A DNA stretch of 64,000 nucleotides. Origin: Maribacter algarum (ex Zhang et al. 2020). GTDB taxonomy: Bacteria; Bacteroidota; Bacteroidia; Flavobacteriales; Flavobacteriaceae. Below are positions 17,299 through 24,693 of this stretch, in pieces; the stretch's first letter is position 1, and each line of letters begins with the position of its first letter. Both the position numbers and the translations under genes were made by a program. The notes beneath the pieces are model-generated. The model was not told the origin of the DNA, ran no database searches, and was given only the letters and a program-made list of their open reading frames with translations. The stretch covers positions 186,001-250,000 of the forward strand of contig NZ_VATY01000003.1 of the NCBI RefSeq assembly GCF_005885635.1, given 5' to 3'.

Positions 17299-17646
17299 TT
17301 TCCTGGCCATCCAACCTCGTAATGCCAATACGAGCATCACAATTGCGATAATTAGAAGTCCGAAGGCTTCTCTTCCCTCCTCTATGTTTTTAATATCACC
17401 GGCTCCTATTTCAAAGCCTTCAAACTTTTCCGGATAAGAATAAAAGAAACCGATTAGGGCGGCGACTCCTCCAGCCAATGGAATTGTAAACGAAAGTCGT
17501 CCAAAAGCAAAAGCCAACGTAATAATCCCGGCTAGACCCCAAATAATAATCCATAACATTGGATCCGGGTCATTGTACTGCAATGCCGCAGAAATGATGA
17601 ATAAGATTCCGAAAAGTATGGCAATGATTTTAAAAAGCTTGTTCAT
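17287..17646 (-). CDS. Transmembrane 220 (TMEM220) family protein
   Basis: 119 residues with four hydrophobic segments (about 5-22, 28-47, 52-70, 95-113). The family signature is SAALQYNDPDPMLWIIIWG at about 19-37, followed later by EGREAFGLLIIA. Its biochemical role is not known. It is convergent with dnaX and its last 12 bp overlap the dnaX 3' end; there is no terminator between them. Confidence 0.85.
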   Translation of the reverse strand: MNKLFKIIAILFGILFIISAALQYNDPDPMLWIIIWGLAGIITLAFAFGRLSFTIPLAGGVAALIGFFYSYPEKFEGFEIGAGDIKNIEEGREAFGLLIIAIVMLVLALRGWMARKSKV

Positions 17647-17757
17647 GAATCAGTTGGCTTTAATTTGATGTCTAAAATACAAAATACACTTCTAACTTGA
17701 TTTGTACCAAGATTCATGTCATTTACTGCATGTAAGAAATCATTCCTATTTTCTTTC

Positions 17758-17765
17758 TATTTTTG
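17758..17765 (+). promoter_or_regulatory. -7 promoter box of miaE
   Basis: TATTTTTG matches TAnnTTTG and lies 17 nt before the miaE ATG, leaving a short leader. No convincing -33 element seen. Confidence 0.4.
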
Positions 17766-17782
17766 TCCCAAAGAAAAACGCT

Positions 17783-18364
17783 ATGTTAGGTCTAAAACTT
17801 CCCACTGACCCTAGGTGGGTTAATATCGTTGAGAAAAATATTGATGAAATCTTAACAGATCATGCGTATTGTGAGCAGAAGGCAGCTAGTACGGCGATTT
17901 CGTTAATTGTAAGTTTCCCCGAGTATACGGATTTGATTGAAGAGATGATTGCATTGTCTCGTGAAGAAATGGGGCATTTTAAAATGGTGCATGATCGTAT
18001 TATCGCTAGGGGACAGAAACTAGGCAGAGATCGCAAAGATGAATACGTTTTACAATTGGTCAAGTTCTTTCCAAAGGGAGGTAGCAGAACTACCCAGCTT
18101 GTACACAGACTTCTATATGCAGCATTAATAGAGGCTCGAAGCTGCGAACGTTTTCGATTATTATCCGAAGAATTGGAAGATAAAGATCTTGCAGAGTTCT
18201 ATCATAAATTAATGGTCAGTGAAGCAAGTCACTATACGATGTTCTTAAAGTTTGCCCGACAATATGGAGACCGCGAAGAAGTAGATAAAAAGTGGCAAAA
18301 TTTATTGGAATATGAGGCCGAGATTATGAAAAACCTTAGTAAAAGTGAAAGTATTCATGGATAA
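17783..18364 (+). CDS. miaE: tRNA-(ms[2]io[6]A)-hydroxylase
   Basis: 193 residues from the ATG at 17783; the frame extends upstream to 17702 but the conserved start is MLGLKLPTDPRWVNIV and a -7 box lies inside the upstream part. MiaE is a non-haem di-iron monooxygenase that hydroxylates the isopentenyl group at A37 of tRNA. Iron-ligand motifs are visible on the four helices: DHAYCEQKAAS, SREEMGHFKMVH, EARSCERF and SEASHYTMF. The position next to dnaX is probably incidental. Convergent with ppk1. Confidence 0.93.
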   Translation: MLGLKLPTDPRWVNIVEKNIDEILTDHAYCEQKAASTAISLIVSFPEYTDLIEEMIALSREEMGHFKMVHDRIIARGQKLGRDRKDEYVLQLVKFFPKGGSRTTQLVHRLLYAALIEARSCERFRLLSEELEDKDLAEFYHKLMVSEASHYTMFLKFARQYGDREEVDKKWQNLLEYEAEIMKNLSKSESIHG

Positions 18365-18416
18365 AAAAGGTTTAAGGTTTAAAATTAATTTTATAATTCT
18401 AACCTCATAACGTTTT

Positions 18417-20492
18417 TCACTTCTCCTCTAACTTCTCCAAATAATAATCATACATGGCAAACTGCGAACGCACTTTTTTGTTGCCATTTTTCCGATACGC
18501 ATTATCTTGCGACTCATTAAAAACACGTGCTTTGACATTGTCACTCCAAGACATTTCGAAAGTATCCAATAGTTCTTGCTTGATATCTTCATCGTAAATA
18601 GGACAACCAACTTCAACACGATTATCAAGGTTACGGGTCATCCAATCAGCTGAAGAAATATAGATTTTTGAATCACCACCATTTCCGAAAATAAAAACAC
18701 GTGGGTGCTCTAAGAATTTATCTACAATACTAATCGCCTCAATATTCTCACTTATACCTTTGATTCCGGGCACTAAACAACAAACTCCTCTAATAATCAA
18801 TTGAATTTTGACCCCCGCCCTACTGGCCTCATAAAGCTTGTCTATCATTTTATAGCTTGTAAAGCTGTTCATTTTGATTTTGATATAGGCTTCATTACCA
18901 GCCAAAGCACTTTCTATTTCTTTATCAATTAGTTTGAGAAACGTACTTTTTGTATAATGTGGTGAAACTATGAGGTGCTTGTATTTATTAATCTTATAGG
19001 TTGTCTCAAAGAAATCAAAGACCTTGTTCAATTCTTTAAGTATAGCTTCGTGAGCGGTAAATAAGGTGTAATCTGTATAGATGCGAGCTGTTGCTTCACT
19101 AAAGTTTCCGGTGCTAATGAAACCGTAACGTTTCATTCCTTCCTCTTCCTCTCGTTCGATTACGCAAACCTTACTATGTACTTTGAGCCCGGGTACACCA
19201 AAAATAAGTTTAACTCCCTCAGCTTGAAGTTGCTCCGCATATTCTATGTTGGCTTGCTCATCAAAACGAGCTTGCAATTCGATTTGAACCGTTACCTGCT
19301 TACCATTTTTAACTGCATTGATTAGTGACGCTGCTACTTGCGAATTACTAGCAAGCCTATAAACTGTTATCTTGATAGTTCTAACCTTAGGGTCTAAAGC
19401 GGCTTCCCGAAGAAACTTAATGACATAAGAAAAGGTATGATATGGGGTATATTGTAAATAGTCTTTTTGGGCAATTTGCTCGAGTAGGCTGCCTTCCATG
19501 CTGAAATCTTTTACAGGCAGAGGCGTAATTTTATCATACATTAAATCTTGTCTGCCCAGGCTAGGGAAACCCATATAATCGCGTCTATTGTGATAGCGGC
19601 CACCAGGTATTACGCTATCAGTATCCTCAATATTCATTTTCTCTCTAAGAAAAGCCAAGGTGTCTTTTCCAATACTCTTATCGTATACAAAACGGACCGG
19701 ATCTCCCAACTTTCGATGTTCCACACTTGAAGATATCTTGGCAATAAAACTTTTACTAAGGTCATTGTCCATATCAAGCTCAGCATCCCTGGTAATTTTA
19801 ATCATGTGTGCCGATATCGATTCATACTCGAACATGGTAAAAATACTCCGTAGGCAGTATCGAATAAGATCATCTAATATAATGATGTAATTTTTATCAC
19901 CCTCTTTTGGAAGTACTACAAAGCGGTCAATGCCTTTGGGAATTTCTATTAAGGCGTATCTTTTCTCTTTTTCTTCAGCTATTTGATCCCCGATAATAAT
20001 CATCTTCACGGCCAAATAAGCTGCAGTATCCTTTAAGGTAGGAAACTCTGTAAGATCATTAAGAATGATGGTCATCAATTGTGGGCTTACATTCTGAAGG
20101 AAATAGTTTTTTACAAAGTCCCGTTGTTTATTGTTAAGCTGGGTTTCTTTGATAATAAAGATATTCTGACCTTCTAATTCAGCCTGAATCTGCTTTAAAA
20201 TTTTTACACTTCTTGATTGTTGGTCAATTACAATCTTAGTAATTTCCTCCAAAAGATCTTTGGCGATTTCTCCACCTAAAACACTCTTTCCTTTTTTTCC
20301 TGCCTCTACTATTCGCTTTACGGTAGCGTATCGCACTTTGAAAAACTCATCGAGATTGTTTGAGTAAATACCGAGAAATCGCAGCCTTTCAATCAAAGGT
20401 ACATTAGTATCGGTACTCTCTTGTAAAACGCGCTCATTAAACCATAACCAACTGATTTCGCGGTTTACATATTGATTTTTGGCTTTTATCAT
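18417..20492 (-). CDS. ppk1: Polyphosphate kinase 1
   Basis: 691 residues, the usual length. It makes polyphosphate from ATP. The N domain opens with YVNREISWLWFNERVLQE, followed by NNLDEFFKVR; the head domain is in the middle; the two phospholipase-D-like catalytic domains carry KVHSKVCVIERE (with the histidine equivalent to the autophosphorylated one) and, near the end, SSADWMTRNLDNRVEVGCP. Also visible are DYLQYTPYHTF and TIKITVYRLASNSQ. Its start overlaps the stop of sixA (ATGA), so sixA and ppk1 are translated together. Confidence 0.96.
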   Translation of the reverse strand: MIKAKNQYVNREISWLWFNERVLQESTDTNVPLIERLRFLGIYSNNLDEFFKVRYATVKRIVEAGKKGKSVLGGEIAKDLLEEITKIVIDQQSRSVKILKQIQAELEGQNIFIIKETQLNNKQRDFVKNYFLQNVSPQLMTIILNDLTEFPTLKDTAAYLAVKMIIIGDQIAEEKEKRYALIEIPKGIDRFVVLPKEGDKNYIIILDDLIRYCLRSIFTMFEYESISAHMIKITRDAELDMDNDLSKSFIAKISSSVEHRKLGDPVRFVYDKSIGKDTLAFLREKMNIEDTDSVIPGGRYHNRRDYMGFPSLGRQDLMYDKITPLPVKDFSMEGSLLEQIAQKDYLQYTPYHTFSYVIKFLREAALDPKVRTIKITVYRLASNSQVAASLINAVKNGKQVTVQIELQARFDEQANIEYAEQLQAEGVKLIFGVPGLKVHSKVCVIEREEEEGMKRYGFISTGNFSEATARIYTDYTLFTAHEAILKELNKVFDFFETTYKINKYKHLIVSPHYTKSTFLKLIDKEIESALAGNEAYIKIKMNSFTSYKMIDKLYEASRAGVKIQLIIRGVCCLVPGIKGISENIEAISIVDKFLEHPRVFIFGNGGDSKIYISSADWMTRNLDNRVEVGCPIYDEDIKQELLDTFEMSWSDNVKARVFNESQDNAYRKNGNKKVRSQFAMYDYYLEKLEEK

Positions 20493-20977
20493 CCTCTTAA
20501 TTGCTTTGGAAAAATAGTTTGTTTTGTGATTCCTTTTTCAACGGATTTCCAATCTTCGACTTCGAATTCCAAATGTACCAATCCACTTGTAGGAACGTTT
20601 TCAATATAGGTATTTCCGAGGGAATTGGCAATGTGCGTAAACGCATGATTATGTCCAAAAATCAGCACAGTATTTAAATCATCATCCAGCCCTTTTACGA
20701 ACTGAAGGACGTATTCTCCTGAAAAATCATATAACTCATTGACTACCCGAAACTTGTCTAATGCAAAATACAATTGTCTTACGAAAATCATGCTTGTATG
20801 CAATGCCCTATTTGCAGGACTAGAGAAGGCAGCATCAACAGGTATCGATTGCTCATTGAAATTATCGGCTACTAAATGCGCATCGTTTATACCTCTTTGC
20901 AATAACGGACGGTCTTTATCGCCAACGGAATACTCCCAGGAGGACTTGCCATGGCGGACTAGAATAAGGGTCTTCAT
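20489..20977 (-). CDS. sixA: SixA-type histidine phosphatase
   Basis: 162 residues of the phosphoglycerate-mutase-like histidine phosphatase family. The catalytic LVRHGKSSWE lies at residues 6-15, SSPANRALHTS at about 54-64 and the second catalytic histidine in FGHNHAFTHIAN at about 106-117. SixA proteins remove phosphate from phosphohistidine. The 4-bp overlap with ppk1 suggests a shared role around phosphorylated histidine intermediates or polyphosphate, but the substrate is not shown by sequence. Confidence 0.88.
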   Translation of the reverse strand: MKTLILVRHGKSSWEYSVGDKDRPLLQRGINDAHLVADNFNEQSIPVDAAFSSPANRALHTSMIFVRQLYFALDKFRVVNELYDFSGEYVLQFVKGLDDDLNTVLIFGHNHAFTHIANSLGNTYIENVPTSGLVHLEFEVEDWKSVEKGITKQTIFPKQLRG

Positions 20978-21068
20978 TCTTAATTGTCTTTAAAAAGGGG
21001 GGATATTAGTGTTCATTTGACTTGGCAGTTTTATTCAAAGTTTTCTGCCCAAGCCAACTGTTACTGGT

Positions 21069-21713
21069 CTATGGTGCTAATCGCTCCATCTTCCAGTCTA
21101 TATTTTCAAGTGTATATTGAATTCGGTCATGCAAGCGATTTGGTCTTCCTTGCCAAAACTCCATTGAAACGGGCTTTACAATATATCCGCCCCACCAATC
21201 TGGGCGTTCGATTTCTCTACCTTCGTACTCCTGTTCTAAATCTGTAAGTTTTTTTTCTAAGAATTCCCTTGATGGAATTACGCTACTCTGGTTAGAAACT
21301 AGTGCACCTAACTTACTTCCTTCCGGGCGAGATTCAAAATACCCATCGGAAAGATTCTTTGAAATTTTTTCAGCTTTTCCTTTGATAATAATCTGACGTT
21401 CTAAATTCGGCCAAAAAAAGGAAATACAAACATGTGGGTTCTTGGCTATCGCCTTTCCCTTCTCACTTTCGTAATTTGTATAAAAGGTAAACCCTTCATG
21501 AGTATACTTTTTCAATAACAATACTCTATTCTTTGGAAAACCATCTAAACCGATTGTGGAAACCGTCATAGCATTTGGTTCATCTACTCCTTCAGAAGCC
21601 TCAACCTCATAAAACCATTTTTGAAAAAGCTCCATAGGATTATCTGAAACAGTGTTCTCCATCAAGGCACTCTTTTCGTACGATTTTCGGTAATTTCCTA
21701 AATCCTTTTGCAT
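21069..21713 (-). CDS. pdxH: Pyridoxamine 5'-phosphate oxidase
   Basis: 214 residues, normal for PdxH. This FMN enzyme makes pyridoxal 5'-phosphate from pyridoxine- or pyridoxamine-phosphate. Visible are EPNAMTVSTIGLDGFPKNRVLL (FMN contact, here in two overlapping parts), FTFYTNYESEKGKAI, ISFFWPNLERQI, YFESRPEGSKLGA, the substrate-binding WWGGY and the C-terminal EFWQGRPNRLHDR. It stands alone with 91 bp to sixA and about 120 bp to rnz. Confidence 0.96.
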   Translation of the reverse strand: MQKDLGNYRKSYEKSALMENTVSDNPMELFQKWFYEVEASEGVDEPNAMTVSTIGLDGFPKNRVLLLKKYTHEGFTFYTNYESEKGKAIAKNPHVCISFFWPNLERQIIIKGKAEKISKNLSDGYFESRPEGSKLGALVSNQSSVIPSREFLEKKLTDLEQEYEGREIERPDWWGGYIVKPVSMEFWQGRPNRLHDRIQYTLENIDWKMERLAP

Positions 21714-21763
21714 AAGACAATAGTATTAAAAATACACCTGTAAAGTTCTGTAAAAATTATAAG

Positions 21764-21792
21764 ACCCCAAAGGTTTTGAAAGTCTTTGGAGT
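21764..21792 (-). terminator. Probable terminator after rnz
   Basis: On the minus strand ACTCCAAAG and CTTTGGGGT can form a 9-bp stem (one G-U pair) with an 11-nt loop. The following CTTATAATTTTTA is a weak T-tract. It starts about 44 nt after the rnz stop. Confidence 0.5.
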
Positions 21793-21835
21793 GCGCTCTT
21801 TATAGGTGTTGAGCTTGCTCGATTAAATAATCTTG

Positions 21836-22741
21836 TTAGAATTCGAAAATTTTACCATCGTCTGCCAGCTCAACATTTTGGAAAATCGTTTGCGCTTCTT
21901 CCTTGAAAAGTTCAATGGACTTATATCTAGTTGAGTAATGCCCTAAAATCAAAATACCAACATCAGCTGCTTTTGCAATGGCAGCGGCTTCTTTAGCTGT
22001 TGCATGTTTTGTTTTACCAGAAAGATGTTCTTCTGAATCTAAAAAAGTGGATTCATGGTATAAAACATCAGAACCCTTAATCTGTGGAATAATCTCGGGC
22101 ATATAGGCCGTATCACTGCAATAGGCATAGGTTTTAGGCTTTGGAGAATCAAAGGTCAATTCTGTATTTGGTATCACTTGACCACTATCTAAAGTGACAT
22201 CCTTTCCGTTTTTGATATTTTGATAGGATGATATGTCAATTTTATGTTTCGCAACTTTTTCTGTGTTTAGCTTCCGTTCACCCAATTTCTCTTTAAACAG
22301 AAATCCATTGGTATATACTCGATGATTTAGAGGAATAGTTTCAACCGATACTTTATCATCTTCATAAATCAGTTCTGTTTCCTTAGATGTCAACTCATGA
22401 AAAATCAAGGGGAAATTCGTCCATGAATCCCCAAGTTTTAAAAGAAGGGTGATAGCTTCTTTAATTCCCTTCGGACCATAAATATGCATTTCTTTGTCCC
22501 TACCTAGCAAACGAAATGTTGAAATTAATCCAGGTAATCCAAAGAAATGGTCTCCATGCAAATGGGAAATAAAAATATGATTGATTCGAGAAAACTTAAT
22601 TTTGTTCTTCCGCAGTTGTACTTGTGTTCCTTCTCCACAATCGATAAGAAACATATGTCCTTTGATATCTAAAACTTGAGACGTTGGATTGGTTAAAGTT
22701 CGTGGCGTAGCGGCATAGCAGCCTAGAATGTGTAATTTCAA
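21836..22741 (-). CDS. rnz: Ribonuclease Z (tRNA 3' processing endonuclease)
   Basis: 301 residues with the metallo-beta-lactamase fold of the short-form RNase Z. The zinc motif FISHLHGDHFFGLPGL is at about 58-73, LIDCGEGTQVQLR precedes it and GHYSTRY with the late histidine ligand is at about 267-273; YCSDTAYMPE and HESTFLD are also typical. It cuts tRNA precursors after the discriminator base. Its start overlaps the stop of the small gene upstream by 4 bp (ATGA). Confidence 0.95.
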   Translation of the reverse strand: MKLHILGCYAATPRTLTNPTSQVLDIKGHMFLIDCGEGTQVQLRKNKIKFSRINHIFISHLHGDHFFGLPGLISTFRLLGRDKEMHIYGPKGIKEAITLLLKLGDSWTNFPLIFHELTSKETELIYEDDKVSVETIPLNHRVYTNGFLFKEKLGERKLNTEKVAKHKIDISSYQNIKNGKDVTLDSGQVIPNTELTFDSPKPKTYAYCSDTAYMPEIIPQIKGSDVLYHESTFLDSEEHLSGKTKHATAKEAAAIAKAADVGILILGHYSTRYKSIELFKEEAQTIFQNVELADDGKIFEF

Positions 22742-23070
22742 ATTCCGAGGTCCCTTTCTATTTCTTCCATTTCGATTATATCTCGTGCTTCCTGAAGCGT
22801 TGGAACCACAACAATTTCTTCTGGAACTTCATCGTAAGCAACCTTATCTGTGACTAAAACAAAAGATTTGTTTGCTCCCCTATGTTTGTTAGAGAGCTCT
22901 AAAAACTCCAAAACATCTCCGCTGCTCAACTTGGAAAAAGAAAAAAGATTGATAATTAAATGATCGTTCTCGATTTTCGTGTAAGCATTGGCCAAATTTT
23001 CTAAAAACATAGACAACTCGATATTCTCCTGAAAAACTGTAGTAGTAGTTCCATTTTTATCAAAAACCAT
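22738..23070 (-). CDS. Small STAS-like protein co-transcribed with rnz
   Basis: 110 residues with an alternating strand-helix pattern: VFQENIELSMFLENLANAY, HLIINLFSFSKLSSGDVLEFLELSN, SFVLVTDK, EIVVVPTLQEARDIIEMEEIERDLG. This resembles an anti-sigma antagonist (STAS) fold, particularly the strand LIINL followed by the helix after SSGD. No phosphorylatable serine can be confirmed. It sits between pyrB (5 bp) and rnz (4-bp overlap). Automatic annotation tends to name such proteins ribonuclease Z from their neighbour, but this protein has no nuclease motif. Confidence 0.6.
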   Translation of the reverse strand: MVFDKNGTTTTVFQENIELSMFLENLANAYTKIENDHLIINLFSFSKLSSGDVLEFLELSNKHRGANKSFVLVTDKVAYDEVPEEIVVVPTLQEARDIIEMEEIERDLGI

Positions 23071-23075
23071 AGTGT

Positions 23076-24002
23076 TTATTTTATTTTTGAGGCTAATAAA
23101 TAAATCACCGCCATACGAATAGCAACTCCGTTTTCGACCTGATTCAATATAATCGATTGATTGGAATCCGCTACATCGCTGGTTATTTCAACACCCCTGT
23201 TTATAGGGCCTGGGTGCATAATCACAATTTCTTTGTTTAAACTTTCAAGCAGTGTTCTGTTCACTCCGAACTGCTGAGTATATTCTCTTGTGGTTGGAAA
23301 GTAACTAATATCCAATCGTTCATTTTGTATGCGTAGCATATTCGCCACATCACACCAGTTCAAGGCTTTTCGTAAATCGGTCTCAACTTCTACACCTAAA
23401 GACTCAACATGTTTGGGAAGCAGGGTTTTCGGTCCGCAAACTTTAACATTTGCTCCTTGTAACTTAAGCGCAAAAATATTTGATAGCGCTACGCGGGAGT
23501 GTAAAATATCTCCAACAATAACCACATTTTTACCCGCCACATCACCAAGTTTTTCCCGAATAGAATAGGAATCCAACAAAGCTTGTGTTGGATGCTCATG
23601 TGCTCCATCACCAGCATTTACAATAGATGCATTTACATGTTTCGATAAGAATATCCCAGCTCCAGGATTTGGATGACGCATCACGACCATATCTACTTTC
23701 ATAGAAAGAATATTGTTGACGGTGTCAATAAGTGTCTCTCCCTTTTTTACAGAAGACTGACCGGCGGAAAAATTGATAACATCCGCGGACAAACGTTTTT
23801 CGGCTAATTCAAAAGACAGTTTGGTACGCGTACTGTTCTCAAAGAAAATATTGGCAATGGTAATATCTCGAAGTGATGGGACTTTCTTAATAGATCGATT
23901 GATAACTTCTTTAAAATGATCGGCAGTTTCAAAAATGAGCTGAATATCTTTTTCATTCAGATATTTAATTCCCAATAAGTGTTTGACACTTAGTTCGCTC
24001 AT
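23076..24002 (-). CDS. pyrB: Aspartate carbamoyltransferase catalytic subunit
   Basis: 308 residues. It catalyses the first committed step of pyrimidine synthesis. The carbamoyl-phosphate loop is FFENSTRTKLSFELA at about 52-66, SVKKGETLIDT follows, then MRHPNPGAG, NAGDGAHEHPTQALLD at about 126-141, VGDILHSRVA and HPGPINRGVEI near the C-terminus. No pyrI regulatory subunit is nearby. The start is 1 bp after the pyrR stop, so pyrR-pyrB form one translation unit. Confidence 0.97.
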   Translation of the reverse strand: MSELSVKHLLGIKYLNEKDIQLIFETADHFKEVINRSIKKVPSLRDITIANIFFENSTRTKLSFELAEKRLSADVINFSAGQSSVKKGETLIDTVNNILSMKVDMVVMRHPNPGAGIFLSKHVNASIVNAGDGAHEHPTQALLDSYSIREKLGDVAGKNVVIVGDILHSRVALSNIFALKLQGANVKVCGPKTLLPKHVESLGVEVETDLRKALNWCDVANMLRIQNERLDISYFPTTREYTQQFGVNRTLLESLNKEIVIMHPGPINRGVEITSDVADSNQSIILNQVENGVAIRMAVIYLLASKIK

Positions 24003-24003
24003 A

Positions 24004-24543
24004 CTATTTATTTATCAAATAAATTACATCTTTTCCGTCATTCTCCTTCCACATCACTTTCACCTTCTCGTTGTTTATTGCATCGACTTGTCGTCCTCTA
24101 TAGTTGGGTTGAATCGGTAAATGTCTACTAAATCTTCTATCGATTAAAGTCAGTAACTCTACGTCTTTAGGTCTTCCGAAAGATTGTAAGGCGGTTAAAG
24201 CGGCATTAATACTTCTTCCGGTGTAAAGCACGTCGTCTATAAGCACAACATTTTTATCTTCTACTAAGAAATTGATACTTGTAGCTGTGGCCTCAAGTGT
24301 TTTATCCCCCCTTCGGAAATCATCACGATAAAAAGTGATATCCAAAAATCCCAAGTCAATATGTTTGACCTTGTATTCTTCCTTTAAAATTTTGGTAAGT
24401 CGTTCGGCTACGAAAGTTCCTCTGGGCTGAATCCCAATTAAAACAGTGTTTGAAAAGTCCAAATGATTTTCAAGAAGTTGACAAGCCAATCGGTGAAGGA
24501 TGATGTTGATTTCTTTTTCGGAAAGAAGTACTTTTTGACTCAT
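24004..24543 (-). CDS. pyrR: PyrR-type uracil phosphoribosyltransferase / pyrimidine regulator
   Basis: 179 residues, the normal PyrR length. The PRPP motif VLIDDVLYTGRSINAAL is at about 95-111, and the family segments IGIQPRGTFVAERL, LDITFYRDDFRR, LLTLIDRRFSRHLPIQP and YRGRQVD are all present. In other bacteria PyrR binds pyr mRNA leaders and also makes UMP from uracil. It is the first gene of the pyrR-pyrB group. No PyrR attenuator leader is evident here. Confidence 0.95.
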   Translation of the reverse strand: MSQKVLLSEKEINIILHRLACQLLENHLDFSNTVLIGIQPRGTFVAERLTKILKEEYKVKHIDLGFLDITFYRDDFRRGDKTLEATATSINFLVEDKNVVLIDDVLYTGRSINAALTALQSFGRPKDVELLTLIDRRFSRHLPIQPNYRGRQVDAINNEKVKVMWKENDGKDVIYLINK

Positions 24544-24568
24544 AATGGACGTGAATCCTTTTGTTGGA

Positions 24569-24576
24569 CAAAAATA
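24569..24576 (-). promoter_or_regulatory. -7 promoter box of the pyrR operon
   Basis: TATTTTTG on the minus strand matches TAnnTTTG and lies 25 nt upstream of the pyrR ATG. The -33 region shows no TTTG. Confidence 0.4.
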
Positions 24577-24616
24577 GGGAATTCTCGATTAATAGGAATC
24601 TTAATTTGTAGCAAAA

Positions 24617-24649
24617 CAAAAACCCTGACCAAAACGGTCAGGGTTTTTT
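24617..24649 (-). terminator. Terminator of rpsA (bidirectional shape)
   Basis: AAAAACCCTGACC and GGTCAGGGTTTTT form a 13-bp perfect stem with a short loop; T-tracts follow on both strands. It lies 45 nt downstream of the rpsA stop and upstream of the pyrR promoter box. Confidence 0.88.
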
Positions 24650-24693
24650 ATTCATAGTTTCTCACCTTCGTGGGAAAGATAAATGTCACTGGT

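Noticed and set aside
18365-18416. Terminator between miaE and ppk1
   Set aside because: The AGGTT/AACCT arms are only 5 bp with a long A-T loop, too weak to claim.
21005-21062. Hairpin with CTTGG/CCAAG arms between sixA and pdxH
   Set aside because: The stem is bulged and no T-tract follows in either direction, so a terminator call is not supported.
22738-23070. Calling the 110-residue protein a second ribonuclease Z
   Set aside because: It has none of the metallo-beta-lactamase histidines; the name would come only from its neighbour.
24617-24649. PyrR-controlled attenuator before pyrR
   Set aside because: The hairpin fits the rpsA terminator better: it lies upstream of the pyrR -7 box and has no alternative antiterminator pairing that I can see.
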